Positions 1 through 6,552 of a stretch of 33,900 bases of DNA are shown here, piece by piece (positions within the stretch are counted from its first letter, which is position 1; each line of letters opens with the position of its first letter). The position numbers and the translations under genes are program-made. This DNA comes from CAZMVU01 sp964569295 (GTDB lineage: Bacteria > Hydrogenedentota > Hydrogenedentia > Hydrogenedentales > JAGMZX01), in NCBI GenBank assembly GCA_964569295.1, contig CAZMVU010000027.1:1-33900 (forward strand). Direction: 5' to 3'. The notes beneath the pieces were generated by a model. It made no database searches, was not told the DNA's origin, and saw only the letters and a program-made list of their open reading frames with translations.

Positions 1-116
1 GACTCGCGAGGACAGTCCCTTTGTTTGCTCAGGTGAAGCGTCCATCCACGTATGTCCGCAAAGAAAGGGACAGTCCCTGCTCGCGGACTCGCGAGGACAG
101 TCCCTTTGTTTGCTCA
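1..116. repeat. 31-bp direct repeat pair with an imperfect inverted copy between
   Basis: Bases 1-31 and 86-116 are identical over 31 bp, giving an 85-bp period. Between them, about 57-85, lies an imperfect inverted copy of the same sequence containing the near-palindrome GGGACAGTCCC. The decamer GACAGTCCCT occurs three times (11-20, 69-78, 96-105). The arrangement of two head-to-tail copies with an inverted one between resembles REP/BIME-type palindromic clusters. No transposase is visible nearby and the first copy is cut by the window edge. Confidence 0.85.
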
Positions 117-473
117 AGTGATGATGCAAGGCGGTACTGTCAGGGCTGCATCCTTAAGTTAACGCGTATGCGGTCGTTGCCCTGGCTCGGTCAGAGACCG
201 GCCAGAACACTATGGGGGTCTCGGTTGCCGCCAACTGCCGTCTTGAAGGCTTGCGGTAAGTCTTCGGCTCGCGGGGACGCTCGCCCTCCCTGGGGGTAGC
301 CATGCTGTTGGCGCTACTTTGGCGTGCGGTGGCTTGCCACCGGGGTGCAAAGGGCAACCCGTTAACGTATAGCGATAGCGGGTGAGCCAAGACCGTTCTC
401 AGCGCCGACAGGATGAAGCGTTACCGGCCTGCGAGGTCCTGCAAGAGGGCTTTGGGGGCAGGAACCGTCAGAT
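117..473. other. Intergenic region without a convincing gene
   Basis: No reading frame here resembles a protein family or has a good ribosome binding site. The stretch contains a copy of a dispersed palindromic repeat (about 292-394) and lies downstream of the kinase gene. I see no clear terminator for that gene: the hairpin inside the repeat is the only strong stem and it is not followed by a T run on the minus strand. Confidence 0.6.
292..394 (+). repeat. Dispersed intergenic repeat, copy A
   Basis: This ~100-bp segment begins TAGCCATGCTGTTGGCGC, contains the small hairpin GGTGGCTTGCCACC, and ends with TAGCGATAGCGGGTGAGCC. Its reverse-orientation relative at 11682-11781 matches along nearly the whole length, including both ends. 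A shorter relative lies at 30821-30880. All three copies lie between genes, as expected of a REP-like or MITE-like family. Confidence 0.75.
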
Positions 474-1316
474 TCAGATACGGCTCTTGCCGATATCCGC
501 GAGGGCGATGCGCAATTCGTCGCAGTCGCTGAAGCGTTGTTCCGGGTGTTTCTCGAGAAGCCGCATGATAATATCCCCCAATTCCTGAGGGCACTGCGGA
601 TTGGCCTCATGGGGATGCGTGGGATTGACGCGCAGATGGCACATGTATAGCTGTTGCAGATTATCCACGGGGTAGGGGACGCGGTCGGTGAACATCATGT
701 ACATGGTGACGCCCAGCGAGTATTGATCGCCGCGGGCGGTCACCTTTTCTTTACGCAGGTACTCGGGGGCGACGAACATGGGGGTGACCTGTTCCGTGCC
801 GCCTTTGTCCAGTAACTCAAGCAACCAGTGGCTGCCGTAGAGCGAGAAGTCCGCCACTTTCACGACGCCTTTGCGGGTAAACAGTACGTTGGCCGGCTTG
901 AAGTCGTGGTGAATGCAGTCATTATCGTGAAGGTATTGCAGGCCGTTGCAGATTTGCGCCACGATGATGAGCCGTTCCTGGAGGTTCCAGGGGCGATTGC
1001 GGATGTACCAGCGCAAGTTCGGGCCATCGACGTACTCCATGACCATGCAGCGGCCATCCTCGCCATCGAGGAAGTCGTAGATCTGAACCACGTTGTCGTG
1101 CTTGAACTTCTTGAACTGCTTGGCGCCCCGGGCAAGATCACGCAGGTGCATGCGATTGCGGAAGAAGTTATCGTGAAACAGTTTTATGGCGACGACTGCG
1201 CCCTTTTTTGTGTCGATGCCGCGGTAAACGCGGCCGGTGCCCCCCTGGCCGAGGATGCGGTCGAGTTTGTAGTGGTACAGCCGTGAGCGATCGGGCGTGT
1301 ATTGGTCTTCTGCCAT
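474..1316 (-). CDS. Divergent serine/threonine protein kinase
   Basis: 280-residue cytosolic protein made of a Hanks-type kinase domain only, without PASTA, transmembrane or sensor segments. Visible motifs are the glycine loop (G23-x-G-G-x-G28), the VAIK lysine K45, the catalytic loop with D138, K140 and N143, a metal-binding D156, and an APEYL segment. Three usually invariant positions differ. The Arg before the catalytic Asp is His (H-H-D), the DFG glycine is Ser (D-F-S), and by hand alignment the alpha-C glutamate appears to be Gly64. It may still bind ATP and transfer phosphate through D138, N143 and D156, but it may also be weak or regulatory. It is last in a minus-strand run after rsfS with a 24-bp gap, so cotranscription with translation genes is likely. 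The substrate is unknown. Confidence 0.9.
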   Translation of the reverse strand: MAEDQYTPDRSRLYHYKLDRILGQGGTGRVYRGIDTKKGAVVAIKLFHDNFFRNRMHLRDLARGAKQFKKFKHDNVVQIYDFLDGEDGRCMVMEYVDGPNLRWYIRNRPWNLQERLIIVAQICNGLQYLHDNDCIHHDFKPANVLFTRKGVVKVADFSLYGSHWLLELLDKGGTEQVTPMFVAPEYLRKEKVTARGDQYSLGVTMYMMFTDRVPYPVDNLQQLYMCHLRVNPTHPHEANPQCPQELGDIIMRLLEKHPEQRFSDCDELRIALADIGKSRI

Positions 1317-1340
1317 GGGGCGTTGGTCTCCGCGTACGGT

Positions 1341-1727
1341 CTATTGCTCCTGAACAAATGCGATTTCCGGGGCATCGCCCCAGAGTCCGTCGAGGTCATA
1401 AAAGGCACGTGCCTCTTCGCGAAAGATGTGTACGATGACCTCGCCGTAGTCGATGAGCAGCCACGTGCCCCGGTGATTGCCTTCCGTGTTGTGCGGCGCC
1501 ACACCAGCCTCGCGCATGCCTTCGCGAACGGCATTGGCCACGGCTTTCATCTGTGGTTGACTGGTCGCCGTACACAGCACGAAAACATCGGTAAGGAGGG
1601 TCATGCCGTGTACGTTGTATGCGCGAATATCGTGGGCCTTTTTGTCGGCAGCGAGTTCCGCGATGTGCCTGGCGGTAGTCACGTAGGATTCTTCGGTTGT
1701 AGTGGGGCATTGTTTCGGTTGTAGCAC
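1341..1727 (-). CDS. rsfS: Ribosomal silencing factor RsfS
   Basis: 128-residue RsfS/Iojap-family protein. In this family the protein binds ribosomal protein uL14 on the 50S subunit and blocks subunit joining during starvation. The family pattern is clear: an N-terminal helix with AADKKAHDI, then the core VFVLCTATSQPQMKAVA, and the C-terminal NHRGTWLLIDYGEVIVHIF with the conserved W and D-Y-G-E-V-I-V-H. The only reasonable start is a GTG at 1727 preceded by AGGA about 11 bases upstream; the nearest upstream ATG is in another frame. It lies 17 bp after gatB and 24 bp before the kinase, so it is probably in the same transcript. In many bacteria rsfS sits beside nadD; here it does not. Confidence 0.93.
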   Translation of the reverse strand: MLQPKQCPTTTEESYVTTARHIAELAADKKAHDIRAYNVHGMTLLTDVFVLCTATSQPQMKAVANAVREGMREAGVAPHNTEGNHRGTWLLIDYGEVIVHIFREEARAFYDLDGLWGDAPEIAFVQEQ

Positions 1728-1744
1728 GATAGCGTAAATTCCTG

Positions 1745-3178
1745 TTACATCTTCTGCATTTCCGAACGTAAGATTTCGTTGACCAATTTCGGATTGGCTT
1801 TGCCTTGGGTGGCGCGCATCACCTGGCCCACGAAGTAGCCGAGCACCTTCTCGGCGCCGCTTTTGAACTGGGCCACCTGGTCGGGGTGCTTTTCGAGGAT
1901 ATCGCGCACGATGGCGGCCAACTCACCTGTATCGCTGATCTGCACCAAGCCCTTCTCCTCCACAAGCGTCTTGGGCGGTTTGCCCGTCGCGAACATATCG
2001 CCCAGCAGGGATTTGGCGATTTTGCCACTAATGAGGCCCTCGTCGATGAGTTTGATCATCTCGGCCAAATGCACGGGCGCGACATTACACGCACCCAACG
2101 TGATCTTACCCTCCGTGACCATCGCCTGCAAGTCGCCCATGATCCAGTTGGCGGCCTTCTTGGCGGGCGCCCCCGCAGCGACGGTTTCTTCGAAGTAGTC
2201 GGCCGCTGCGCGGCTGGCCGTCAGCACGCCGGCATCGTAGTTGGAAAGGGCAAAGGTTTCCTCGAAGCGCTGCCGGCGGGCCAGGGGCAGCTCGGGCAGG
2301 GAGCCGCGAATACGGTTACGCCACGTGTCGTCCACCACCACGGGCACGAGATCCGGCTCGGGGAAGTAGCGGTAATCGTGGGCCGATTCCTTGTGCCGCT
2401 GTGTGTAGGTGATACCGCGGTCGGCGTCCCAGCCGCGCGTTTCCTGCACGATAGTGCCCCCTTCTTTCAAGACCTTAGTCTGCCGGGCCACTTCGAACTC
2501 GATGGCCTTCATGGTGCCGGAAAACGAGGCCACATTTTTGACTTCGGTCTTGGTGCCGAAGGCCTCCTGCCCCTGGGGGCGCACGCTGATGTTGGCCTCG
2601 GCACGCAACGACCCTTCCTCCATGTTACAGTCGCTCACCTCGAGGTATTGCAGAAGCTGCTTGAGGGCGGTGAGATAGGCGAAGGCCTCGGCCGCCGAGC
2701 GGATATCCGGCTCGGTAACGATCTCGAGCAGCGGCACGCCGCAGCGGTTGAAGTCGACTCCGCTCTGCCCCCCGCTGGCGGTATGCGTATTGCGCGCCGT
2801 ATCTTCTTCCATGTGTGCCCGGGTAATGCCTACCCGGCGCATGTGGTCATCGAGCGGCACCTCGAGGTAGCCCCCATGACACAGCGGCAGGTCGTACTGG
2901 CTGATCTGGTAGTTTTTGGCGAGGTCAGGATAGAAGTAATTCTTGCGGTCAAGCTTTGACCACCGGGCGATCTCGCAGTTCAACGCGAGACCGACCGCCA
3001 CGGTCTTGTGCACCATCTCCCGGTTCAAGACGGGCAATACGCCCGGCATGCCGAGGCAGATGGGGCATACGTTGGTATTGGGCGGGGCGTGGAAATTGGT
3101 GCTGCACGCGCAGAACACCTTCGAGCGGCAGTTTATCTCGACGTGTACTTCCATGCCGATGACGGCTTCGTATTCCAT
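1745..3178 (-). CDS. gatB: Asp-tRNA(Asn)/Glu-tRNA(Gln) amidotransferase subunit B
   Basis: 477 residues, the normal length for GatB. This subunit of the GatCAB amidotransferase binds the misacylated tRNA and carries the kinase active site that activates Glu-tRNA(Gln) or Asp-tRNA(Asn). The N-terminal signature IGMEVHVE is present, followed by the zinc-knuckle cysteines C23, C25, C38 and C41 and the PICLGMPG motif. The C-terminal tail (about residues 330-477) is the helical YqeY-like tRNA-binding domain ending in LVNEIL. The ATG at 3178 has a TGAGGA ribosome site that includes the stop codon of gatA, so the two are probably translationally coupled. Presence of GatCAB suggests that this organism makes Gln-tRNA and/or Asn-tRNA by transamidation. 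Confidence 0.97.
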   Translation of the reverse strand: MEYEAVIGMEVHVEINCRSKVFCACSTNFHAPPNTNVCPICLGMPGVLPVLNREMVHKTVAVGLALNCEIARWSKLDRKNYFYPDLAKNYQISQYDLPLCHGGYLEVPLDDHMRRVGITRAHMEEDTARNTHTASGGQSGVDFNRCGVPLLEIVTEPDIRSAAEAFAYLTALKQLLQYLEVSDCNMEEGSLRAEANISVRPQGQEAFGTKTEVKNVASFSGTMKAIEFEVARQTKVLKEGGTIVQETRGWDADRGITYTQRHKESAHDYRYFPEPDLVPVVVDDTWRNRIRGSLPELPLARRQRFEETFALSNYDAGVLTASRAAADYFEETVAAGAPAKKAANWIMGDLQAMVTEGKITLGACNVAPVHLAEMIKLIDEGLISGKIAKSLLGDMFATGKPPKTLVEEKGLVQISDTGELAAIVRDILEKHPDQVAQFKSGAEKVLGYFVGQVMRATQGKANPKLVNEILRSEMQKM

Positions 3179-3187
3179 GGGAATTCC

Positions 3188-4663
3188 TCAGGCGATGGGC
3201 GGCGCGCCCATATCGAGGCCGTTGTGGGTTTCGTAGGCGTGGGCGGCGCGCAACACGGTGGCCTCGTCGAAAGGCTTGCCGAAAAATTGCAGGCCCACGG
3301 GCAGGCCGGCTTGCGTGAGGCCGCAAGGGATCGAAAGGCCTGGCAACGCCGCCAGATTGCACGCGATAGTGTAAACATCGCTCAGGTACATGGTGAGCGG
3401 GTCGTCCGTCTTCTCGCCGATCTTGAAGGCGGGGGTGGGAGAAGTGGGCCCGGCGATGACGTCGACCTGTTCGAAGGCCTTGTCGAAATCGCGCTTGATG
3501 AGCGTGCGCACCTTCTGCGCCTTGAGGTAATACGCATCGTAGTAGCCGCTGGAGAGCACGTAGGTTCCCAGCAGAATGCGCCGCTGCACCTCCGGCCCGA
3601 AGCCTTCCGATCGGCTCATGACATACATGTCCCGCATACTTCTCACGTCAGGGTGCCGATAACCGTAGCGGACGCCATCGAACCGCGCCAGGTTGGCGCT
3701 CGCCTCGGCTGTGCAGATGATGTAGTACGTGGCGATGGCGTAATCGGCGGCGTGGGGCAGGCTGACCTCGCGTACGGCGGCGCCGTTTGCCTCGAGTACC
3801 TGCACCGCCGCCTCGACATGCCCGCGCACTTCGGCATCCAGCGCGTCGTTGTTGAAAAACTCTTTCGGCAGGCCAATGCGCAGGCCGGCCACCTCGCCAT
3901 CGAGTCCCGCGGCGAAATCGGGCACCGGCACATCGGCGCTCGTGGCGTCTCGCTTGTCGCGTCCGCACAGCACCGTGAGTGCGCGGGCGCAGTCGGTTAC
4001 ATTGCGTGTGAAAGGGCCTATCTGGTCGAGGGACGACGCAAAGGCGACGAGCCCATAACGCGAAATCCGGCCGTAGGTAGGCTTCATACCCACCACGCCG
4101 CACAAGGAAGCCGGCTGGCGAATGCTGCCGCCCGTGTCGCTGCCGAGGGAAAGCGCACTCATGCCGGCCGCCACGCAGGCCGCCGATCCGCCGCTCGACC
4201 CCCCGGGAACGCACCCCAGGTTCCACGGGTTCCGCGTAATCTGGAGCGCGCTGTTCTCCGTCGACGAGCCCATGGCAAACTCGTCCATGTTCACTTTGCC
4301 GATGAGTACCGCGCCGGCGGCTTTGAGGCGCTCTACCACCGTGGCGTCGTAGGGGCTGTGAAAGTTTTCGAGTATTTTCGAGGCGCAGGTCGTCTTTCCC
4401 TCGGTCGTGCAGAACAACTCCTTGAGGCTTACCGGTACGCCTGCGAGGAGACCGGGGTCAACGCCCCGGGCGACCTTGGCATCCACCGCCTCGGCTTGTT
4501 TCAAAGCCGACTCCCGCCAGATCTGCGTGTAGGCCACCACCTGGCCGTCCACCGCGTCGATGCGCTCGAGGTAATTGTGCATTACCTGGACGGCGCTCAC
4601 CTCGCCCTTGGCGACGGCATCGCGGATGACATGGGCGGGCTGATCGTACCACGCCGCGCTCAT
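3188..4663 (-). CDS. gatA: Asp-tRNA(Asn)/Glu-tRNA(Gln) amidotransferase subunit A
   Basis: 491-residue amidase-signature protein, the glutaminase subunit that releases ammonia for transamidation on GatB. The Ser-cisSer-Lys triad is visible as K81 (PVSLKE), S156 in the GGSSGGS box and nucleophile S180 in DTGGSIR; spacing matches characterised GatA proteins. The ATG overlaps the gatC stop codon as ATGA (4660-4663), a typical coupling arrangement, and gatB follows after 9 bp. Gene order on the minus strand is C-A-B, the common bacterial order. Confidence 0.97.
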   Translation of the reverse strand: MSAAWYDQPAHVIRDAVAKGEVSAVQVMHNYLERIDAVDGQVVAYTQIWRESALKQAEAVDAKVARGVDPGLLAGVPVSLKELFCTTEGKTTCASKILENFHSPYDATVVERLKAAGAVLIGKVNMDEFAMGSSTENSALQITRNPWNLGCVPGGSSGGSAACVAAGMSALSLGSDTGGSIRQPASLCGVVGMKPTYGRISRYGLVAFASSLDQIGPFTRNVTDCARALTVLCGRDKRDATSADVPVPDFAAGLDGEVAGLRIGLPKEFFNNDALDAEVRGHVEAAVQVLEANGAAVREVSLPHAADYAIATYYIICTAEASANLARFDGVRYGYRHPDVRSMRDMYVMSRSEGFGPEVQRRILLGTYVLSSGYYDAYYLKAQKVRTLIKRDFDKAFEQVDVIAGPTSPTPAFKIGEKTDDPLTMYLSDVYTIACNLAALPGLSIPCGLTQAGLPVGLQFFGKPFDEATVLRAAHAYETHNGLDMGAPPIA

Positions 4664-4962
4664 GCGTCCCCCGAATCGAGGATCCGCGGCACGAGGAAGT
4701 GCTCGCCGTCGTGGGCGGGTGCGTTCTCGAGGGCCTGCTCGCGCGCCAGCGATGCGCCCGGCTCATCCTCCCGGAATACATTCGTCATTTCGAGGGCATG
4801 CATCATCGGATCGATCTGCGAGGTATCAAGCTCGTTCAGCTTCTCTACGTAGCCGAGAATCTCGTCGAGCTCGCGGACCAGGCGTTCTTGGGTCGCATCG
4901 TCAGGGGCGAGGCGCGCCAATTCCGCGATGTAGGCCACATCTTGCTTGGTAATCCTGCTCAT
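4660..4962 (-). CDS. gatC: Asp-tRNA(Asn)/Glu-tRNA(Gln) amidotransferase subunit C
   Basis: 100-residue GatC, the small belt-like subunit that stabilises the GatA-GatB complex. It shows the family pattern: V-x-x-I-A-x-L-A-R-L near the N-terminus, a helix with EILGYVEKLNELDTS, and the extended segment ending FLVPRIL. Its stop overlaps the gatA start (ATGA). It is the first gene of the gat run; the 146 bp up to the aminotransferase stop contain only a weak extended -10 candidate (TGC-TATTCT, about 5010-5018 on the minus strand). Confidence 0.95.
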   Translation of the reverse strand: MSRITKQDVAYIAELARLAPDDATQERLVRELDEILGYVEKLNELDTSQIDPMMHALEMTNVFREDEPGASLAREQALENAPAHDGEHFLVPRILDSGDA

Positions 4963-5108
4963 AGATGTTCGAAACCTTTGCCGTGTTCGGGCTTACAGGG
5001 GATGCAGCGAGAATAGCACACCGTACAGCGGGGTTTCCATGGGAGCACCGGTTCGTTCTCCCGGGGAACGCTTTACGGGCCCTTGTGCGGCGCGCTTCGT
5101 GCCGCCTG

Positions 5109-6206
5109 CTACGCCAGCCCCTTCAGCACCTCGATCCCTTTCCGGATGGTCTCGTCGGGCGCGGCGAAGGAAATCCGGAAGTGGGTCGCCCTGTCGCTGA
5201 AGACGCTGCCGGGGATAATGAGCACATTGTTCTCGATGGCCGTGCGCACGAAGGCGTCGCCGTCGCCGCCAGGGGCCTTCGGGAAGATGTAGAACGCGCC
5301 GTCGGGCATGGTGACCTCGGTGATCTCCCTGAGCCCGTTGAACACGATATCGCGCTTGCGCCGGTACGCCTCGACCTTCGGTGTCATGTCTGCCTCGAGG
5401 GCTTTTACTGCCGCCTTCTGCGCGAACGACGGCGCACACACGAAGGTGTACTGTTGGAGCGTGTTCATCGCCTGGATGAGTTCCTCCGGCCCGGCGGCAA
5501 ACCCCACGCGCCAGCCGGTCATGGCGGCGTTCTTGCTGAAGCCGTTGAGGATGACCGTGTTCTCGTAGAGCCCGGCCATGGTCGACGGGGCCCGATCGTA
5601 CATGAGCGACTCGTAGATTTCGTCCGAGATGACCAGCAGGCCGTGCTTGCGCGCGACATCGGCCACGGCCGCCAGTTCCTCGCGCGTCATGCTCACGCCG
5701 GTCGGGTTCGACGGCGAGTTCACGATGAGCGTCTTGGTCCTGGGGGTGATGGCCGCCTCGAGGGCCTCGGGCTTCAGCCGGAAATCCGGGTAGGTGTCCA
5801 CCGGCACGGGCACGCCGCCCAGCAGCGCCACCAGGTGCTTGTACATCACGAAGTACGGGTCCGCGAAGACCACCTCGTCCCCGGGGTTCACCGTTGCCAG
5901 CAGCGAGAGGAACAGCCCGCCCGAGACCCCGCCCGTGATCATGACATTCTCGAGCGCCGTGCCGAACTTACGCTCGTAATAGGCCGACACCGCCTCGCGC
6001 AGTTCCTCTGTGCCCCAGGTCTGCGTGTACGAATTGAACCCCGCGCGAATACTGTCCACCGCCACTTCCTTCACCGCCTCATCCACGTCGTAGTCCGGTT
6101 GGCCGATGGACAGGTTGATGGGGTTGGTCATCTTTGCGGCCAGGGCGAACACCTTGCGGATGCCGCTGGCGTCTATGTTGTTCATGCGGTCGGCCAAATG
6201 CTTCAT
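5109..6206 (-). CDS. Class I/II pyridoxal-phosphate aminotransferase
   Basis: 365-residue fold-type I aminotransferase of the AspC/aminotransferase class I family. The PLP-binding lysine is K225 in NGFSKNAAMTGWR. The SPSNPTG motif with the conserved Asn, the ISDEIYE segment (Asp that pairs with the pyridine nitrogen) and a C-terminal FRISFA arginine that binds the substrate carboxylate are all present. The N-terminus has NLSIGQPDYD. A GGAGGAG ribosome site 7 bases before the ATG supports the start at 6206. Such enzymes transfer amino groups between aspartate, aromatic or branched amino acids and 2-oxoglutarate; the substrate cannot be fixed from sequence alone. It lies upstream of gatC in the same orientation but 146 bp away, so it may be a separate unit. 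Confidence 0.93.
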   Translation of the reverse strand: MKHLADRMNNIDASGIRKVFALAAKMTNPINLSIGQPDYDVDEAVKEVAVDSIRAGFNSYTQTWGTEELREAVSAYYERKFGTALENVMITGGVSGGLFLSLLATVNPGDEVVFADPYFVMYKHLVALLGGVPVPVDTYPDFRLKPEALEAAITPRTKTLIVNSPSNPTGVSMTREELAAVADVARKHGLLVISDEIYESLMYDRAPSTMAGLYENTVILNGFSKNAAMTGWRVGFAAGPEELIQAMNTLQQYTFVCAPSFAQKAAVKALEADMTPKVEAYRRKRDIVFNGLREITEVTMPDGAFYIFPKAPGGDGDAFVRTAIENNVLIIPGSVFSDRATHFRISFAAPDETIRKGIEVLKGLA

Positions 6207-6252
6207 GGCGCCACTCCTCCAAACGGGGTTGTTATTGCGGGAAACGGGCCAG

Positions 6253-6282
6253 AGTATAGCGCCGATTGCACCGGGGCGCCAA
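6253..6282 (-). promoter_or_regulatory. Candidate sigma70-type promoter for the aminotransferase gene
   Basis: On the minus strand TTGGCG (6282-6277) is followed by an 18-bp spacer and TATACT (6258-6253), about 47 bp upstream of the aminotransferase ATG. The -10 is a good match and the -35 moderate. Confidence 0.55.
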
Positions 6283-6309
6283 CAAGGAAATCAGCACGGC
6301 AAATGGAGA

Positions 6310-6349
6310 GTCCGACGGATCGGTCCGATCGGTCTGATCCGTCTGATTG
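6310..6349. repeat. 9-bp tandem microsatellite
   Basis: Consecutive 9-base units GTCCGATCG, GTCTGATCC and GTCTGATTG occupy 6323-6349. A further related unit GTCCGACGG lies at 6310-6318, separated by ATCG. The unit is a GTCYGAT-type motif, likely variable by slippage, in the intergenic space between divergent genes. Confidence 0.7.
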
Positions 6350-6552
6350 GTTGAAGATGGTGCGTTGCGCTCAGGCCAGTGTGTCGCCTTGTAAGCCTGG
6401 CCGGCGGGATCGCGCCACACACGCTACGTTTTGCCCTTTGTGATTCTCTTCGTGGCTCGCCCTCCCGGGGATTCATTCCGCCGGTTTTTCGTAGACATCG
6501 CACATCGCCTTGTTTTAACCTACGCTAACACGAAAAGGAATGCGAGGCGGCT

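Larger units (their letters stand above)
6207..6552. other. Intergenic region between divergent genes
   Basis: 346 bp separate the aminotransferase (minus) from the acyl-CoA dehydrogenase (plus). The stretch holds the promoter candidate at 6253-6282 and a 9-bp tandem repeat at 6310-6349. No gene is supportable here. I do not see a convincing promoter for the acyl-CoA dehydrogenase. Confidence 0.6.

Noticed and set aside
1..116. Possible CRISPR array
   Set aside because: Only two direct copies with an inverted copy between; no regular repeat-spacer pattern and no cas genes.
21..299. Small plus-strand reading frame over the repeat cluster
   Set aside because: It runs through palindromic repeats, has no ribosome site and no family resemblance.
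3008..4852. 614-codon open frame on the plus strand opposite gatA and gatC
   Set aside because: Composition-driven antisense frame in GC-rich DNA; the minus strand carries unmistakable gatA/gatC, and the plus-strand translation has no recognisable domains or ribosome site.
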